5,607 nucleotides of DNA from Galactobacter sp. (lineage in GTDB: Bacteria; Actinomycetota; Actinomycetes; Actinomycetales; Micrococcaceae): positions 1 to 5,607 of the forward strand of contig JALAHE010000097.1 in assembly GCA_022712075.1 (NCBI GenBank), read 5' to 3'. This document shows, piece after piece, positions 1 to 5,607 of the stretch (its first letter is position 1; every line of letters begins with the position of its first letter). The position numbers and the translations under genes are program-made. The notes under the pieces were generated by a model. The model was not told where the DNA came from. It made no database searches and saw only the letters and a program-made list of their open reading frames with translations.

Positions 1-1
1 C

Positions 2-754
2 TCGATCGACACGACGCAGGCGCTGCGCGATGCCACTGCCGCTCACGAGCATTTGGCGGCCGACCTAGTGCGCGCCCGATTCGGTGCGACGGACCGAAAG
101 CTCATCCTCGGGGTGGATCGCCTTGACTACACGAAGGGCATCCGTCACCGCCTGAAGGCCTACGCGGAGCTCCTGGAGGACCGCGCCCTGGCCGTGGGGC
201 AGGCCTGCCTCCTGCAGATCGCGAGCCCGTCCCGCGAGAAGGTCGACTCGTACCAGCAGCTGCGCGAGGAGGTCGAGGGCACCGTGGGCCGCATCAACGG
301 CGAATACGACTCCCTGGCCCACACCGCCGTCCGCTACCTGCACCACTCCTACCCCACCGAGGAGATGGTCGCTCTCTACCTGGCCGCGGACGTCATGCTC
401 GTGACCCCGCTGCGTGACGGCATGAACCTCGTCGCCAAGGAATACGTCCAGGCACGCTACGACGGCGGTGGGCGCCTCGTGCTCTCCGAGTTCGCCGGCG
501 CCGCCGACCAGCTCGGCTCGGCCGTCATCGTCAACCCGCACGACATCGACGGCCTGAAGGCCGGCATCCTGGAGGCCGTCAACATGGAACCGACCGAGGC
601 CAAGCGACGCTTGGTGTCGATGCGCCGCAACGTCCAAGACCACGACGTCGCGCGCTGGTCCCGCCGCTTCCTCGCCTCCCTGCAGGAGACGCAGGACGAC
701 GACGCGTCGCCGCACGCGGGCGGGCCCGTCGCCGCCGGGGGCGGCGCCCGATGA
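2..754 (+). CDS. otsA: Trehalose-6-phosphate synthase, C-terminal half (partial, 5' end outside window)
   Basis: This is a glycosyltransferase family 20 enzyme that joins UDP-glucose and glucose-6-phosphate to give trehalose-6-phosphate in the cytoplasm. The frame is open from base 2, so the gene enters from the left; a TTG at 53 is internal and not a start. About 250 residues are present, roughly half of the usual 460-500. Counting from the first full codon, the partial 'SID' of the family's FPISID segment comes first. Next is DRLDYTKGI (39-47), with the Arg and Lys expected to hold the donor phosphates, and then VTPLRDGMNLVAKEY (134-148), with the acidic and Asn residues that bind the nucleotide sugar. 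The last ~20 residues are a loose Asp/Gly/Ala-rich tail beyond the conserved fold. Its TGA overlaps the otsB ATG by 4 bases, so the two are almost certainly one operon with coupled translation. The identification is secure; the promoter is out of view. Confidence 0.96.
   Translation, partial: SIDTTQALRDATAAHEHLAADLVRARFGATDRKLILGVDRLDYTKGIRHRLKAYAELLEDRALAVGQACLLQIASPSREKVDSYQQLREEVEGTVGRINGEYDSLAHTAVRYLHHSYPTEEMVALYLAADVMLVTPLRDGMNLVAKEYVQARYDGGGRLVLSEFAGAADQLGSAVIVNPHDIDGLKAGILEAVNMEPTEAKRRLVSMRRNVQDHDVARWSRRFLASLQETQDDDASPHAGGPVAAGGGAR
731..745 (+). promoter_or_regulatory. GC stem-loop just before the otsB start
   Basis: The last codons of otsA contain GCCGCC-GGG-GGCGGC, a perfect 6-bp stem with a 3-base loop. 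Outer CGGGC (721-725) and GCCCG (746-750) can extend it across a 5-base bulge. The only G-rich stretch that could serve as an otsB ribosome binding site (736-743) lies inside this structure, with no canonical GGAGG. Translation of otsB may therefore depend on ribosomes finishing otsA and opening the stem. This is an inference, since such GC pairing also arises by chance in DNA this GC-rich. Confidence 0.3.
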
Positions 755-1527
755 CGGGTCTCGGCCCCGAGCTGCGCTCCCGTCTCGGCAAGCTCGCGCG
801 CGTTGGCCAGCTCCTGGTGGCCCTCGACTTCGACGGCACGCTCGCGCCCTTCACCGACGTCCCGGACGAGGCCCGCGCCCTGCCCGCCTCGGCCCGCGCC
901 ATCGAGGTGCTCGCGGCGCTCACCGACACGGACGTCGCCCTCATCTCCGGCCGCGAGCTCGCCTCCCTGCGCCGCGTCGCCTCGCCGGGACCTCACACCC
1001 TGCTGGTCGGCAGCCACGGCGCCGAGCGCTGGGCGCCGGAGGAGTTCGACGCCGAGGCCACGCAGGCCGAGCTGACCAAGCCCCAGCGCAAGGTCCTCGC
1101 CGCCACCCAGGCGGCGTTGGAGACCGTTGCCCAGCGCTTCGAGGGCGTGTGGGTGGAGCCCAAGCCGGCCGGTGCCGTCCTGCACACGCGCCTCGCGACC
1201 GGCCAGGGCGAACAGGCCACCCAGGCCACCCTCCGGGCTCTCGCCAAGGTCAAGGGCGCGCACGTGCGGGAGGGCAAGGACGTCATCGAGGCCAGCGTCC
1301 TCGGCGCCGACAAGGGCCAGGGCCTGATCTGGCTGCGCGAGGTGAGCGACGCCGCCGTCGTGCTCTTTGTTGGGGACGACCGCACCGATGAGGACGCGTT
1401 TGCCGTCCTGCGCCAGCAGGACGTCGGCGTGAAGGTGGGCCCTGGCCCCACCCAAGCCGAATTTCGGGTCGACGGGCCGGGAGATGTGGCCGACCTCTTG
1501 CAGCTGCTCGCGGATGTGAGAGAGTAG
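751..1527 (+). CDS. otsB: Trehalose-6-phosphate phosphatase
   Basis: This enzyme removes the phosphate from trehalose-6-phosphate to release trehalose, completing the OtsA-OtsB pathway. It is a 258-residue HAD-superfamily enzyme with all four motifs visible. Motif I is LDFDGT (25-30), with Asp26 as the expected nucleophile and Asp28 as acid/base. Motif II is LISGR (64-68), with Ser66. Motif III is the Lys of GADKG (Lys188), and motif IV is GDDRTDEDAF (208-217), which binds Mg2+. VEPKPAGAVLHTR (135-147) is the cap-domain substrate segment typical of OtsB. The length is normal for a single-domain bacterial OtsB. The ATG start is chosen because it overlaps the otsA stop as ATGA and leaves a usual short N-terminus before motif I. 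Trehalose in such bacteria serves as an osmolyte and stress protectant, or as a carbon store. Nothing is missing or unusual in the protein. Confidence 0.96.
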   Translation: MTGLGPELRSRLGKLARVGQLLVALDFDGTLAPFTDVPDEARALPASARAIEVLAALTDTDVALISGRELASLRRVASPGPHTLLVGSHGAERWAPEEFDAEATQAELTKPQRKVLAATQAALETVAQRFEGVWVEPKPAGAVLHTRLATGQGEQATQATLRALAKVKGAHVREGKDVIEASVLGADKGQGLIWLREVSDAAVVLFVGDDRTDEDAFAVLRQQDVGVKVGPGPTQAEFRVDGPGDVADLLQLLADVRE

Positions 1528-1551
1528 TCACACCTGTTCTCTACGGATCGT

Positions 1552-1569
1552 CGGGCACGTACCTGCCCG
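1552..1569 (+). repeat. Inverted repeat between otsB and the ABC ATPase gene
   Basis: CGGGCA (1552-1557) and TGCCCG (1564-1569) are perfect 6-bp arms around CGTACC. The repeat fills the middle of the 60-base gap and ends just before the ribosome binding site of the ATPase gene. It could be an operator for a sugar-responsive repressor, or a small mRNA hairpin controlling access to the ribosome site. No convincing -35/-10 pair is visible in the gap, so the ATPase may be transcribed from the otsAB promoter. Function is inference. Confidence 0.35.
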
Positions 1570-1570
1570 G

Positions 1571-1577
1571 GAAAAGG
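1571..1577 (+). promoter_or_regulatory. Ribosome binding site of the ABC ATPase gene
   Basis: GAAAAGG lies 10 bases before the ATG at 1588 and is the only Shine-Dalgarno-like purine run in the gap. An ATG at 1581 is in another frame and does not lead into the conserved protein, so 1588 is the start. Confidence 0.55.
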
Positions 1578-1587
1578 TTGATGCCCC

Positions 1588-2679
<1,092 letters not shown>

Positions 2680-2690
2680 TCCTTGCGCAG

Positions 2691-2736
2691 GGCCCGGCCC
2701 CGTTCCCCGTTCCTGGGGAACGGGGCCGGGCCTTTT
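2691..2736 (+). terminator. Rho-independent terminator after the ABC ATPase gene
   Basis: A perfect 18-bp GC-rich stem (2691-2708 with 2715-2732) has a 6-base loop and is followed at once by TTTT (2733-2736). It starts 11 bases after the stop codon. It should end transcription of the plus-strand block. Read on the minus strand the stem has no T-run after it, so it is probably weaker against transcripts from the converging dehydrogenase gene. Confidence 0.9.
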
Positions 2737-2845
2737 CATGCCCGACGACGTGTGCCGCGCTGGGTGCCGCTCCTCACCGCCCGCCGGGCGAAGCGAAGGC
2801 GGCGCGAGGCTGGGTGCCCGGCCGCGCCGTCGTGCCTTGGCTGGC
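2737..2845. other. Convergent intergenic spacer with no gene
   Basis: This GC-rich gap lies between the plus-strand terminator and the end of the minus-strand dehydrogenase gene. It holds two copies of GCTGGGTGCC (2759-2768 and 2809-2818), too short to interpret. I see no T-tailed hairpin for the minus strand and no gene. Confidence 0.5.
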
Positions 2846-4543
2846 TCAGGCGCCCCTGGCGCCGCCCTGCTTGCCGCTGAGGGACGCGTGGATGGCCCGA
2901 CCGGCCCGCAACCCCGTGAAGAGGCAGCCGCCCAGGAAGGTGCCTTCAAGCGCCCGCAGGCCGTGGACGCCGCCGCCGCCAAAGCCGGCCGCCTCGCCCG
3001 CGGCCCACAAACCTGGCAGGACGCTGTCATCTTCGCGCAGCACGCGGGCATCCATGTCGGTCTTCAGGCCGCCGAGGGACTTGCGCGTCAGGATGTGCAG
3101 CCGCACGGCCACGAGCGGGCCAGCCGCGGGGTCAAGGATGCGATGCGGGCTCGTGGTGCGCATGAGCTTGTCGCCAAGGTAGCGGCGGGAGTTGTGGATG
3201 TTCTGGACCTGGGCGTCCTTGGAGAAGTCGTTCTCCACCTGCAGATCGCGCGCCTCGATCTGGGCGCGGAGGCGGGCCTCGTCGATCAGGTTCTCACCGG
3301 TCAGGGCATTCATCTTGGCGACGAGTTCCGTCAGGGTGTCGGCCCGCAGGAAGTCGGAACCCCGATCCTGGAACGCGGCGACGGGGCCGGGCGCGCCCTT
3401 GGAGTTCAGGCGGGCCTTGACGACCTCGAGCTTCTTGCCGGAGGTGATGTCCGGGTTCTGCTCCGATCCGGAGAGAGCGAACTCCTTGTTGATCATCTTC
3501 TGGGAAAGGACGAACCAGGAGTAGTCGTGGCGGCTGGCTGCGGGGTCGGTGCGCAGGAAGCGCAGCGTGCCGAGGGTGTCGTTGCCGGGGAAGTTCGGGG
3601 CGGGGAGGCGGTTGCCCTCCGCGTCGAACCACAGCGGCGAGGGACCGGGGAGGATGCGGATGCCGTGGTCCGGCCAAACCGGGTCATAGTTCTCGATGCC
3701 CTCGGTGTAATGCCACATGCGCTCTTTATGGACCCAGGCGGCGCCGGCACGCTCGCTGAGGCGCAGCCCACTGCCGTCTACGTGCGCCGGGACGCCCGTG
3801 ATGAGATGCTCCGGGGGCGTGCCCATGTCGGCGGGCCACAGCTCGCGGACCAGCTCGTGGTTGCCTCCCACGCCACCCGTGGCGATCAGCACGGCGGGCG
3901 CGCGCAGCTCGAAGCGGCCGGCGACCTCACGGGAGCTCGGCACGGAGCGCGGTGCATCGTCCGGGGCCAAGACCTCGCCGCGGACGCCGACCACCGACCC
4001 GCCTTCCACGATCAGCTCGGTGACCCGATGGCGGGTGCGGTACTCGCTGCGCCCTGACTGCTCCGCGTCCAGGAGGGATTGGGTGAAGGGTGCCACGACC
4101 CCGGTGCCCGTTCCCCATGAAACGTGGAAGCGCGGCACGGAATTGCCGTGGCCCGTGGCCAGCTGGTCGCCGCGTTCGGCCCAGCCCACCACCGGCGTGA
4201 GCTTGATGCCCACCTCGGCGAGATACTGCGACTTCTCCCCCGACGCAAAGTCGACATAGGCCTTGGCCCAGCGCTTCCCCCAGGTATCGCCGCCGACCTC
4301 CGAGAATGCCGCAGAGCCCTGCCAATCCGACCACGCGAGGGCCTGCGAATCCTTCACACCCAGGCGACGCTGCTGCGGGGTATCCACGAGGAACAGGCCT
4401 CCGAAGGACCACCAGGCCTGGCCGCCGAGGTTGTTGCGGTTCTCCTGGTCAACCACGATCACCTTGCGGCCGACCGACTGCAGTTCGTGGGCGGCGACGA
4501 GCCCCGCCAGGCCGGCTCCAACAATCAGTACGTCCGCGTCCAC
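2846..4543 (-). CDS. FAD-dependent dehydrogenase, 3-ketosteroid-dehydrogenase-like
   Basis: This is a 565-residue flavoprotein of the FAD_binding_2 (fumarate reductase/KstD-like) superfamily, matching in length and layout the proteins usually annotated 'FAD-binding dehydrogenase'. The N-terminus has a Rossmann dinucleotide motif, VLIVGAGLAGLVAA (5-18), and an Asp (32) placed to bind the FAD ribose. NNLGGQAWWSFGGLF (37-51) follows. A second flavin contact is ATGGVGGN (221-228), and the C-terminal FAD segment is GLWAAGEAAGFGGGG (511-525) through GTFLGGCLFTGLRAGRA (534-550). The tyrosine and Pro-Gly-rich C-terminal active-site pattern of true 3-ketosteroid Δ1-dehydrogenases is not seen, so the substrate is unknown. 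No signal peptide or membrane segment is evident, so a cytoplasmic enzyme is expected. The start is GTG, set 7 bases after AGAGGGAG and directly before the Rossmann fold. It appears to be transcribed alone from its own promoter and converges with the sugar-ABC ATPase gene. Confidence 0.9.
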   Translation of the reverse strand: MDADVLIVGAGLAGLVAAHELQSVGRKVIVVDQENRNNLGGQAWWSFGGLFLVDTPQQRRLGVKDSQALAWSDWQGSAAFSEVGGDTWGKRWAKAYVDFASGEKSQYLAEVGIKLTPVVGWAERGDQLATGHGNSVPRFHVSWGTGTGVVAPFTQSLLDAEQSGRSEYRTRHRVTELIVEGGSVVGVRGEVLAPDDAPRSVPSSREVAGRFELRAPAVLIATGGVGGNHELVRELWPADMGTPPEHLITGVPAHVDGSGLRLSERAGAAWVHKERMWHYTEGIENYDPVWPDHGIRILPGPSPLWFDAEGNRLPAPNFPGNDTLGTLRFLRTDPAASRHDYSWFVLSQKMINKEFALSGSEQNPDITSGKKLEVVKARLNSKGAPGPVAAFQDRGSDFLRADTLTELVAKMNALTGENLIDEARLRAQIEARDLQVENDFSKDAQVQNIHNSRRYLGDKLMRTTSPHRILDPAAGPLVAVRLHILTRKSLGGLKTDMDARVLREDDSVLPGLWAAGEAAGFGGGGVHGLRALEGTFLGGCLFTGLRAGRAIHASLSGKQGGARGA

Positions 4544-4550
4544 GGTTGAG

Positions 4551-4558
4551 CTCCCTCT
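4551..4558 (-). promoter_or_regulatory. Ribosome binding site of the FAD dehydrogenase gene
   Basis: On the minus strand AGAGGGAG sits 7 bases before the GTG at 4543. Its good spacing and purine content decide in favour of this non-ATG start. Confidence 0.7.
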
Positions 4559-4570
4559 GTCGGTGCGCGG

Positions 4571-4600
4571 GCTCTGAACCGGCGCAGGATCCTTCAGAGC
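4571..4600 (-). repeat. Operator-like inverted repeat at the dehydrogenase transcription start
   Basis: GCTCTGAA (4571-4578) and TTCAGAGC (4593-4600) are perfect 8-bp arms separated by 14 bases, so the half-site centres are 22 bp apart, about two turns of the helix. The outer arm touches the -10 box (4601-4606), and the expected transcription start falls within the repeat. That placement suits a repressor binding as a dimer on one face of the DNA. The region is otherwise untranslated leader. The regulator is not in the window. Confidence 0.5.
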
Positions 4601-4629
4601 AAACTATGCGGGCGGGGACGCCTGGACAA
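4601..4629 (-). promoter_or_regulatory. Promoter of the FAD dehydrogenase gene
   Basis: On the minus strand TTGTCC (4624-4629) is followed after exactly 17 bases by TAGTTT (4601-4606), a TAnnnT -10 box. The start of transcription would be near 4594, giving a leader of about 50 bases before the GTG at 4543. It is the best sigma-70-type match in the 157 bases between the tRNA terminator and the gene. Confidence 0.55.
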
Positions 4630-4637
4630 GGGGGTTC

Positions 4638-4666
4638 CCGGACACTTTCAACGGGAGTGTGGCCGG
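4638..4666 (-). repeat. Second inverted repeat, upstream of the -35 box
   Basis: ACACT (4642-4646) and AGTGT (4656-4660) flank 9 bases, with outer CCGG (4638-4641 and 4663-4666) continuing the symmetry across a 2-base offset. It lies 8 bases beyond the -35 box of the dehydrogenase promoter, where an activator would bind. The arms are short, so chance is a real alternative. Confidence 0.25.
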
Positions 4667-4699
4667 TTGGAATAGGGCGAAAACTACCCCGGAAACGAC

Positions 4700-4729
4700 G
4701 AAGGACCGGAGGAAAACCTCCGGTCCTTC
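4700..4729 (-). terminator. Hairpin terminator after tRNA-Pro
   Basis: A perfect 13-bp stem (4700-4712 with 4717-4729) with a 4-base loop begins 4 bases past the encoded CCA of the tRNA. The loop reads TTTT in the minus-strand transcript. No clean T-run follows (the tail is GTCGTTTCC), which is common for actinobacterial terminators. It probably ends the tRNA transcript and keeps it apart from the dehydrogenase gene. Confidence 0.7.
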
Positions 4730-4733
4730 ACAC

Positions 4734-4810
4734 TGGTCGGGGTGACAGGATTTGAACCTGCGGCCTCGTCGTCCCGAACGACGCGCGCTACCAAGCTGCG
4801 CCACACCCCG
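4734..4810 (-). tRNA. tRNA-Pro (anticodon CGG)
   Basis: The 77 bases fold as a full cloverleaf: a 7-bp acceptor stem (CGGGGTG/CACCCCG), D-stem GCGC/GCGC, anticodon stem CGTCG/CGACG, T-stem GCAGG/CCTGT with TTCAAAT loop, discriminator A and an encoded CCA at 4734-4736. The anticodon loop is TTCGGGA, so the anticodon is CGG (4774-4776), reading proline codon CCG, a frequent codon in GC-rich genomes. The first pair C1-G72 and A73 are the usual bacterial proline identity elements. It has its own promoter and a downstream hairpin, so it is a single-gene unit. No integrase or duplicated tRNA end is present, so there is no sign of use as an integration site. Confidence 0.97.
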
Positions 4811-4827
4811 GTGAACCGTGCTTGTCC

Positions 4828-4856
4828 AGTCTAGCCTCCCGAGGGACGATCCCCAA
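4828..4856 (-). promoter_or_regulatory. Promoter of tRNA-Pro
   Basis: On the minus strand TTGGGG (4851-4856) and TAGACT (4828-4833) are separated by 17 bases. Transcription would start about 4821, some 11 bases before the mature tRNA 5' end, a normal short leader for later RNase P trimming. The box lies in the 78 bases between the tRNA and the stop of the upstream gene. Confidence 0.6.
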
Positions 4857-4888
4857 ATCGAGGGCTCCCCCGGTGACGAGCGCGACGC

Positions 4889-5332
4889 TCAGTTCGAAAT
4901 ACCCATAAAGCGTGCGAAGGAAACGCTCACCTCGCGCACCAGCTCAGGGTCGCCGGCGATGGCCAAGTGAGTGCCTTCGGGACCGCCGGCGGCCTTCATG
5001 GTCAAGGTGGCGCCCTCCGCGGGGCCGGCCAGCACGCGCAGCGCGGCGCCTTCCGGCCACTCCCACTCGGTGGTCTCCGCTAGCTGCAGCGCGTGGCCGT
5101 CCTCCAACTCGGCGCCGAAGCCCTCAGCGTCCCACCAGAGATGGGCTCCACCCGCGTCCTGGGCATCGAGGACGCTCGCCGCGGGCCACCAGAGGTGCAG
5201 ATAGTCGACCACCGCCTCGGCCGCCTGCTCCGGCGCCAAGGGCAAGGTCAGCGACTCCGAGGCCGTGGGGCCGGCCAGCGAAGGTTCGGGCGTGGCAGAC
5301 GGCTCGGGAGCGTGGGAAAACAGCGAATCCAT
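4889..5332 (-). CDS. Unknown 147-residue acidic protein, possibly SRPBCC-like
   Basis: I do not recognise this protein with confidence. Residues 1-27 are Pro/Ser/Ala-rich and probably disordered. A compact folded part follows (about 28-147) with six tryptophans, four of them in two WW pairs (48-49, 66-67) and two in EWEWPEG (89-95). It has strand-like segments and a C-terminal helix (about 128-143). The order of an early helix with WW, then alternating strands, then a segment like GPEGTHLAI (117-125) and a closing helix recalls the START/SRPBCC (AHSA1-like) fold, but this is only a resemblance. There is no signal peptide, membrane segment or catalytic motif. The protein is acidic and cytoplasmic. 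The ATG at 5332 is certain as the first possible start, because an in-frame TAG lies four codons upstream. No ribosome binding site precedes it; a -10 box does, which suggests a leaderless mRNA. Its neighbours, the rRNA operon and tRNA-Pro, give no clue to function. Confidence 0.72.
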   Translation of the reverse strand: MDSLFSHAPEPSATPEPSLAGPTASESLTLPLAPEQAAEAVVDYLHLWWPAASVLDAQDAGGAHLWWDAEGFGAELEDGHALQLAETTEWEWPEGAALRVLAGPAEGATLTMKAAGGPEGTHLAIAGDPELVREVSVSFARFMGISN

Positions 5333-5338
5333 GTACCC

Positions 5339-5344
5339 AGTCTA
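5339..5344 (-). promoter_or_regulatory. -10 box giving a leaderless transcript of the 147-residue gene
   Basis: On the minus strand TAGACT ends 6 bases before the ATG at 5332, so the expected start of transcription is the A of the ATG itself. The same hexamer is the -10 box of the tRNA-Pro promoter. No good -35 box lies at the usual distance (GGCCCG at 17 bp), and there is no Shine-Dalgarno sequence. Leaderless mRNAs are common in actinobacteria. Confidence 0.55.
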
Positions 5345-5456
5345 GGGAGCGGCCCCAGCGCCGGGCCGCCCTCTCCCCCTCATCGGAGTGCCGACTGTCG
5401 CTCAACCGTCGTTTTGGCCGGCTTGTGGCTCTCCGGTTCTTTGGGTTGTTAACGTG

Positions 5457-5510
5457 AGGAAGGCCTCGCGCCTCTCCACCGTTGTGTGGTGGGGGCTGCG
5501 GGGCCTTCCT
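5457..5510 (-). terminator. Probable terminator of the rRNA operon
   Basis: A long imperfect hairpin begins about 10 bases after the 5S 3' end. The outer 9 bp (AGGAAGGCC with GGCCTTCCT) are perfect, then a GT pair, CGC/GCG and further GC pairs lead to a loop near 5481-5487. There is no T-run on the minus-strand side; stability of the stem would have to do the work. Its position directly after 5S fits the end of an rRNA operon. Confidence 0.7.
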
Positions 5511-5519
5511 GTGTGGTTG

Positions 5520-5607
5520 TGTCCGGCGGCGTCCTACTCTCCCACAACCTCCCGGTTGCAGTACCATCGGCGCTGTAGGGCTTAGCTTCCGGGTTCGGGA
5601 TGGGACC
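5520..5607 (-). rRNA. rrf: 5S ribosomal RNA, 3' part (partial, 5' end outside window)
   Basis: The minus strand reads GGTCCCATCCCGAACCCGG, then AAGCTAAGCCC, CAGCGCCGATGGTACTGC, and GGGAGAGTAGGACGCCGCCG near the end. These are the conserved loop B/C, loop E and helix IV-V segments of bacterial 5S rRNA. Helix IV is visible as CAACC-GGGA-GGTTG. About 88 of the usual ~117-120 bases are present, so some 30 bases of the 5' end lie beyond the window. The exact 3' end (near 5520) is an estimate from the family. It marks the tail of a rRNA operon transcribed toward the 147-residue gene. Confidence 0.95.

Noticed and set aside
53..55. TTG as a start codon for the first gene
   Set aside because: The frame continues upstream to the window edge with OtsA-like sequence (SID of the FPISID segment), so it is internal.
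457..1455. 332-residue minus-strand reading frame
   Set aside because: It is antisense to otsA and otsB, both of which show full conserved motifs.
2849..2863. GGCGCC-CCT-GGCGCC repeat near the end of the dehydrogenase gene
   Set aside because: It lies within the last codons and is self-complementary GC-rich sequence, with no T-run. Chance is sufficient.
4604..4804. 66-residue minus-strand reading frame beginning MAQLGSARRSGRRGRRFKSC
   Set aside because: It is tRNA-Pro read as protein, plus its downstream hairpin. This is a well-known false call across tRNA genes.
4734..4810. tRNA-Pro as an integration site of a mobile element
   Set aside because: No integrase, no second copy of the tRNA 3' end and no foreign-looking genes are nearby.
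4912..5457. 181-residue plus-strand reading frame, Arg/Pro-rich
   Set aside because: It is antisense to the 147-residue gene, crosses its promoter, and has the Arg/Pro bias typical of shadow frames in GC-rich DNA.

Overview
The window looks like chromosome from a high-GC actinobacterium, plausibly of the order Micrococcales. The grounds are the GC-rich coding sequence, the actinobacterial type of 5S rRNA 3' half, -10 boxes of the TAnnnT type, and one gene that appears to be transcribed without a leader. The genus cannot be fixed from the sequence alone.

Left half, plus strand (1-2736): the C-terminal half of trehalose-6-phosphate synthase (otsA, cut by the window edge) overlaps the start of trehalose-6-phosphate phosphatase (otsB) by 4 bases. 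After a 60-base gap containing an inverted repeat comes a complete MalK/UgpC/MsiK-type sugar-importer ATPase. A perfect 18-bp hairpin followed by TTTT closes this block. OtsA and OtsB make trehalose from UDP-glucose and glucose-6-phosphate in two steps. The ATPase has no permease or binding-protein gene beside it here, so it may power importers encoded elsewhere.

Right half, minus strand (2846-5607), read right to left: the 3' part of a 5S rRNA gene, marking the end of an rRNA operon; a long hairpin that probably ends that operon; a 147-residue protein of unknown function with a leaderless-type start; tRNA-Pro(CGG) with an encoded CCA end, its own promoter and a downstream hairpin; and a 565-residue FAD-dependent dehydrogenase of the 3-ketosteroid-dehydrogenase-like/fumarate-reductase superfamily. 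The dehydrogenase has a clear promoter, with an 8-bp inverted repeat where transcription should begin. It converges on the trehalose/ATPase block.

Most of the window is ordinary core chromosome. I see no mobile element, CRISPR array, phage gene or obvious new multi-gene system. The points most worth a second look are regulatory: the operator-like repeat at the dehydrogenase promoter, the leaderless start of the unknown gene, and the inverted repeat ahead of the orphan ATPase. The two unassigned proteins also merit attention.
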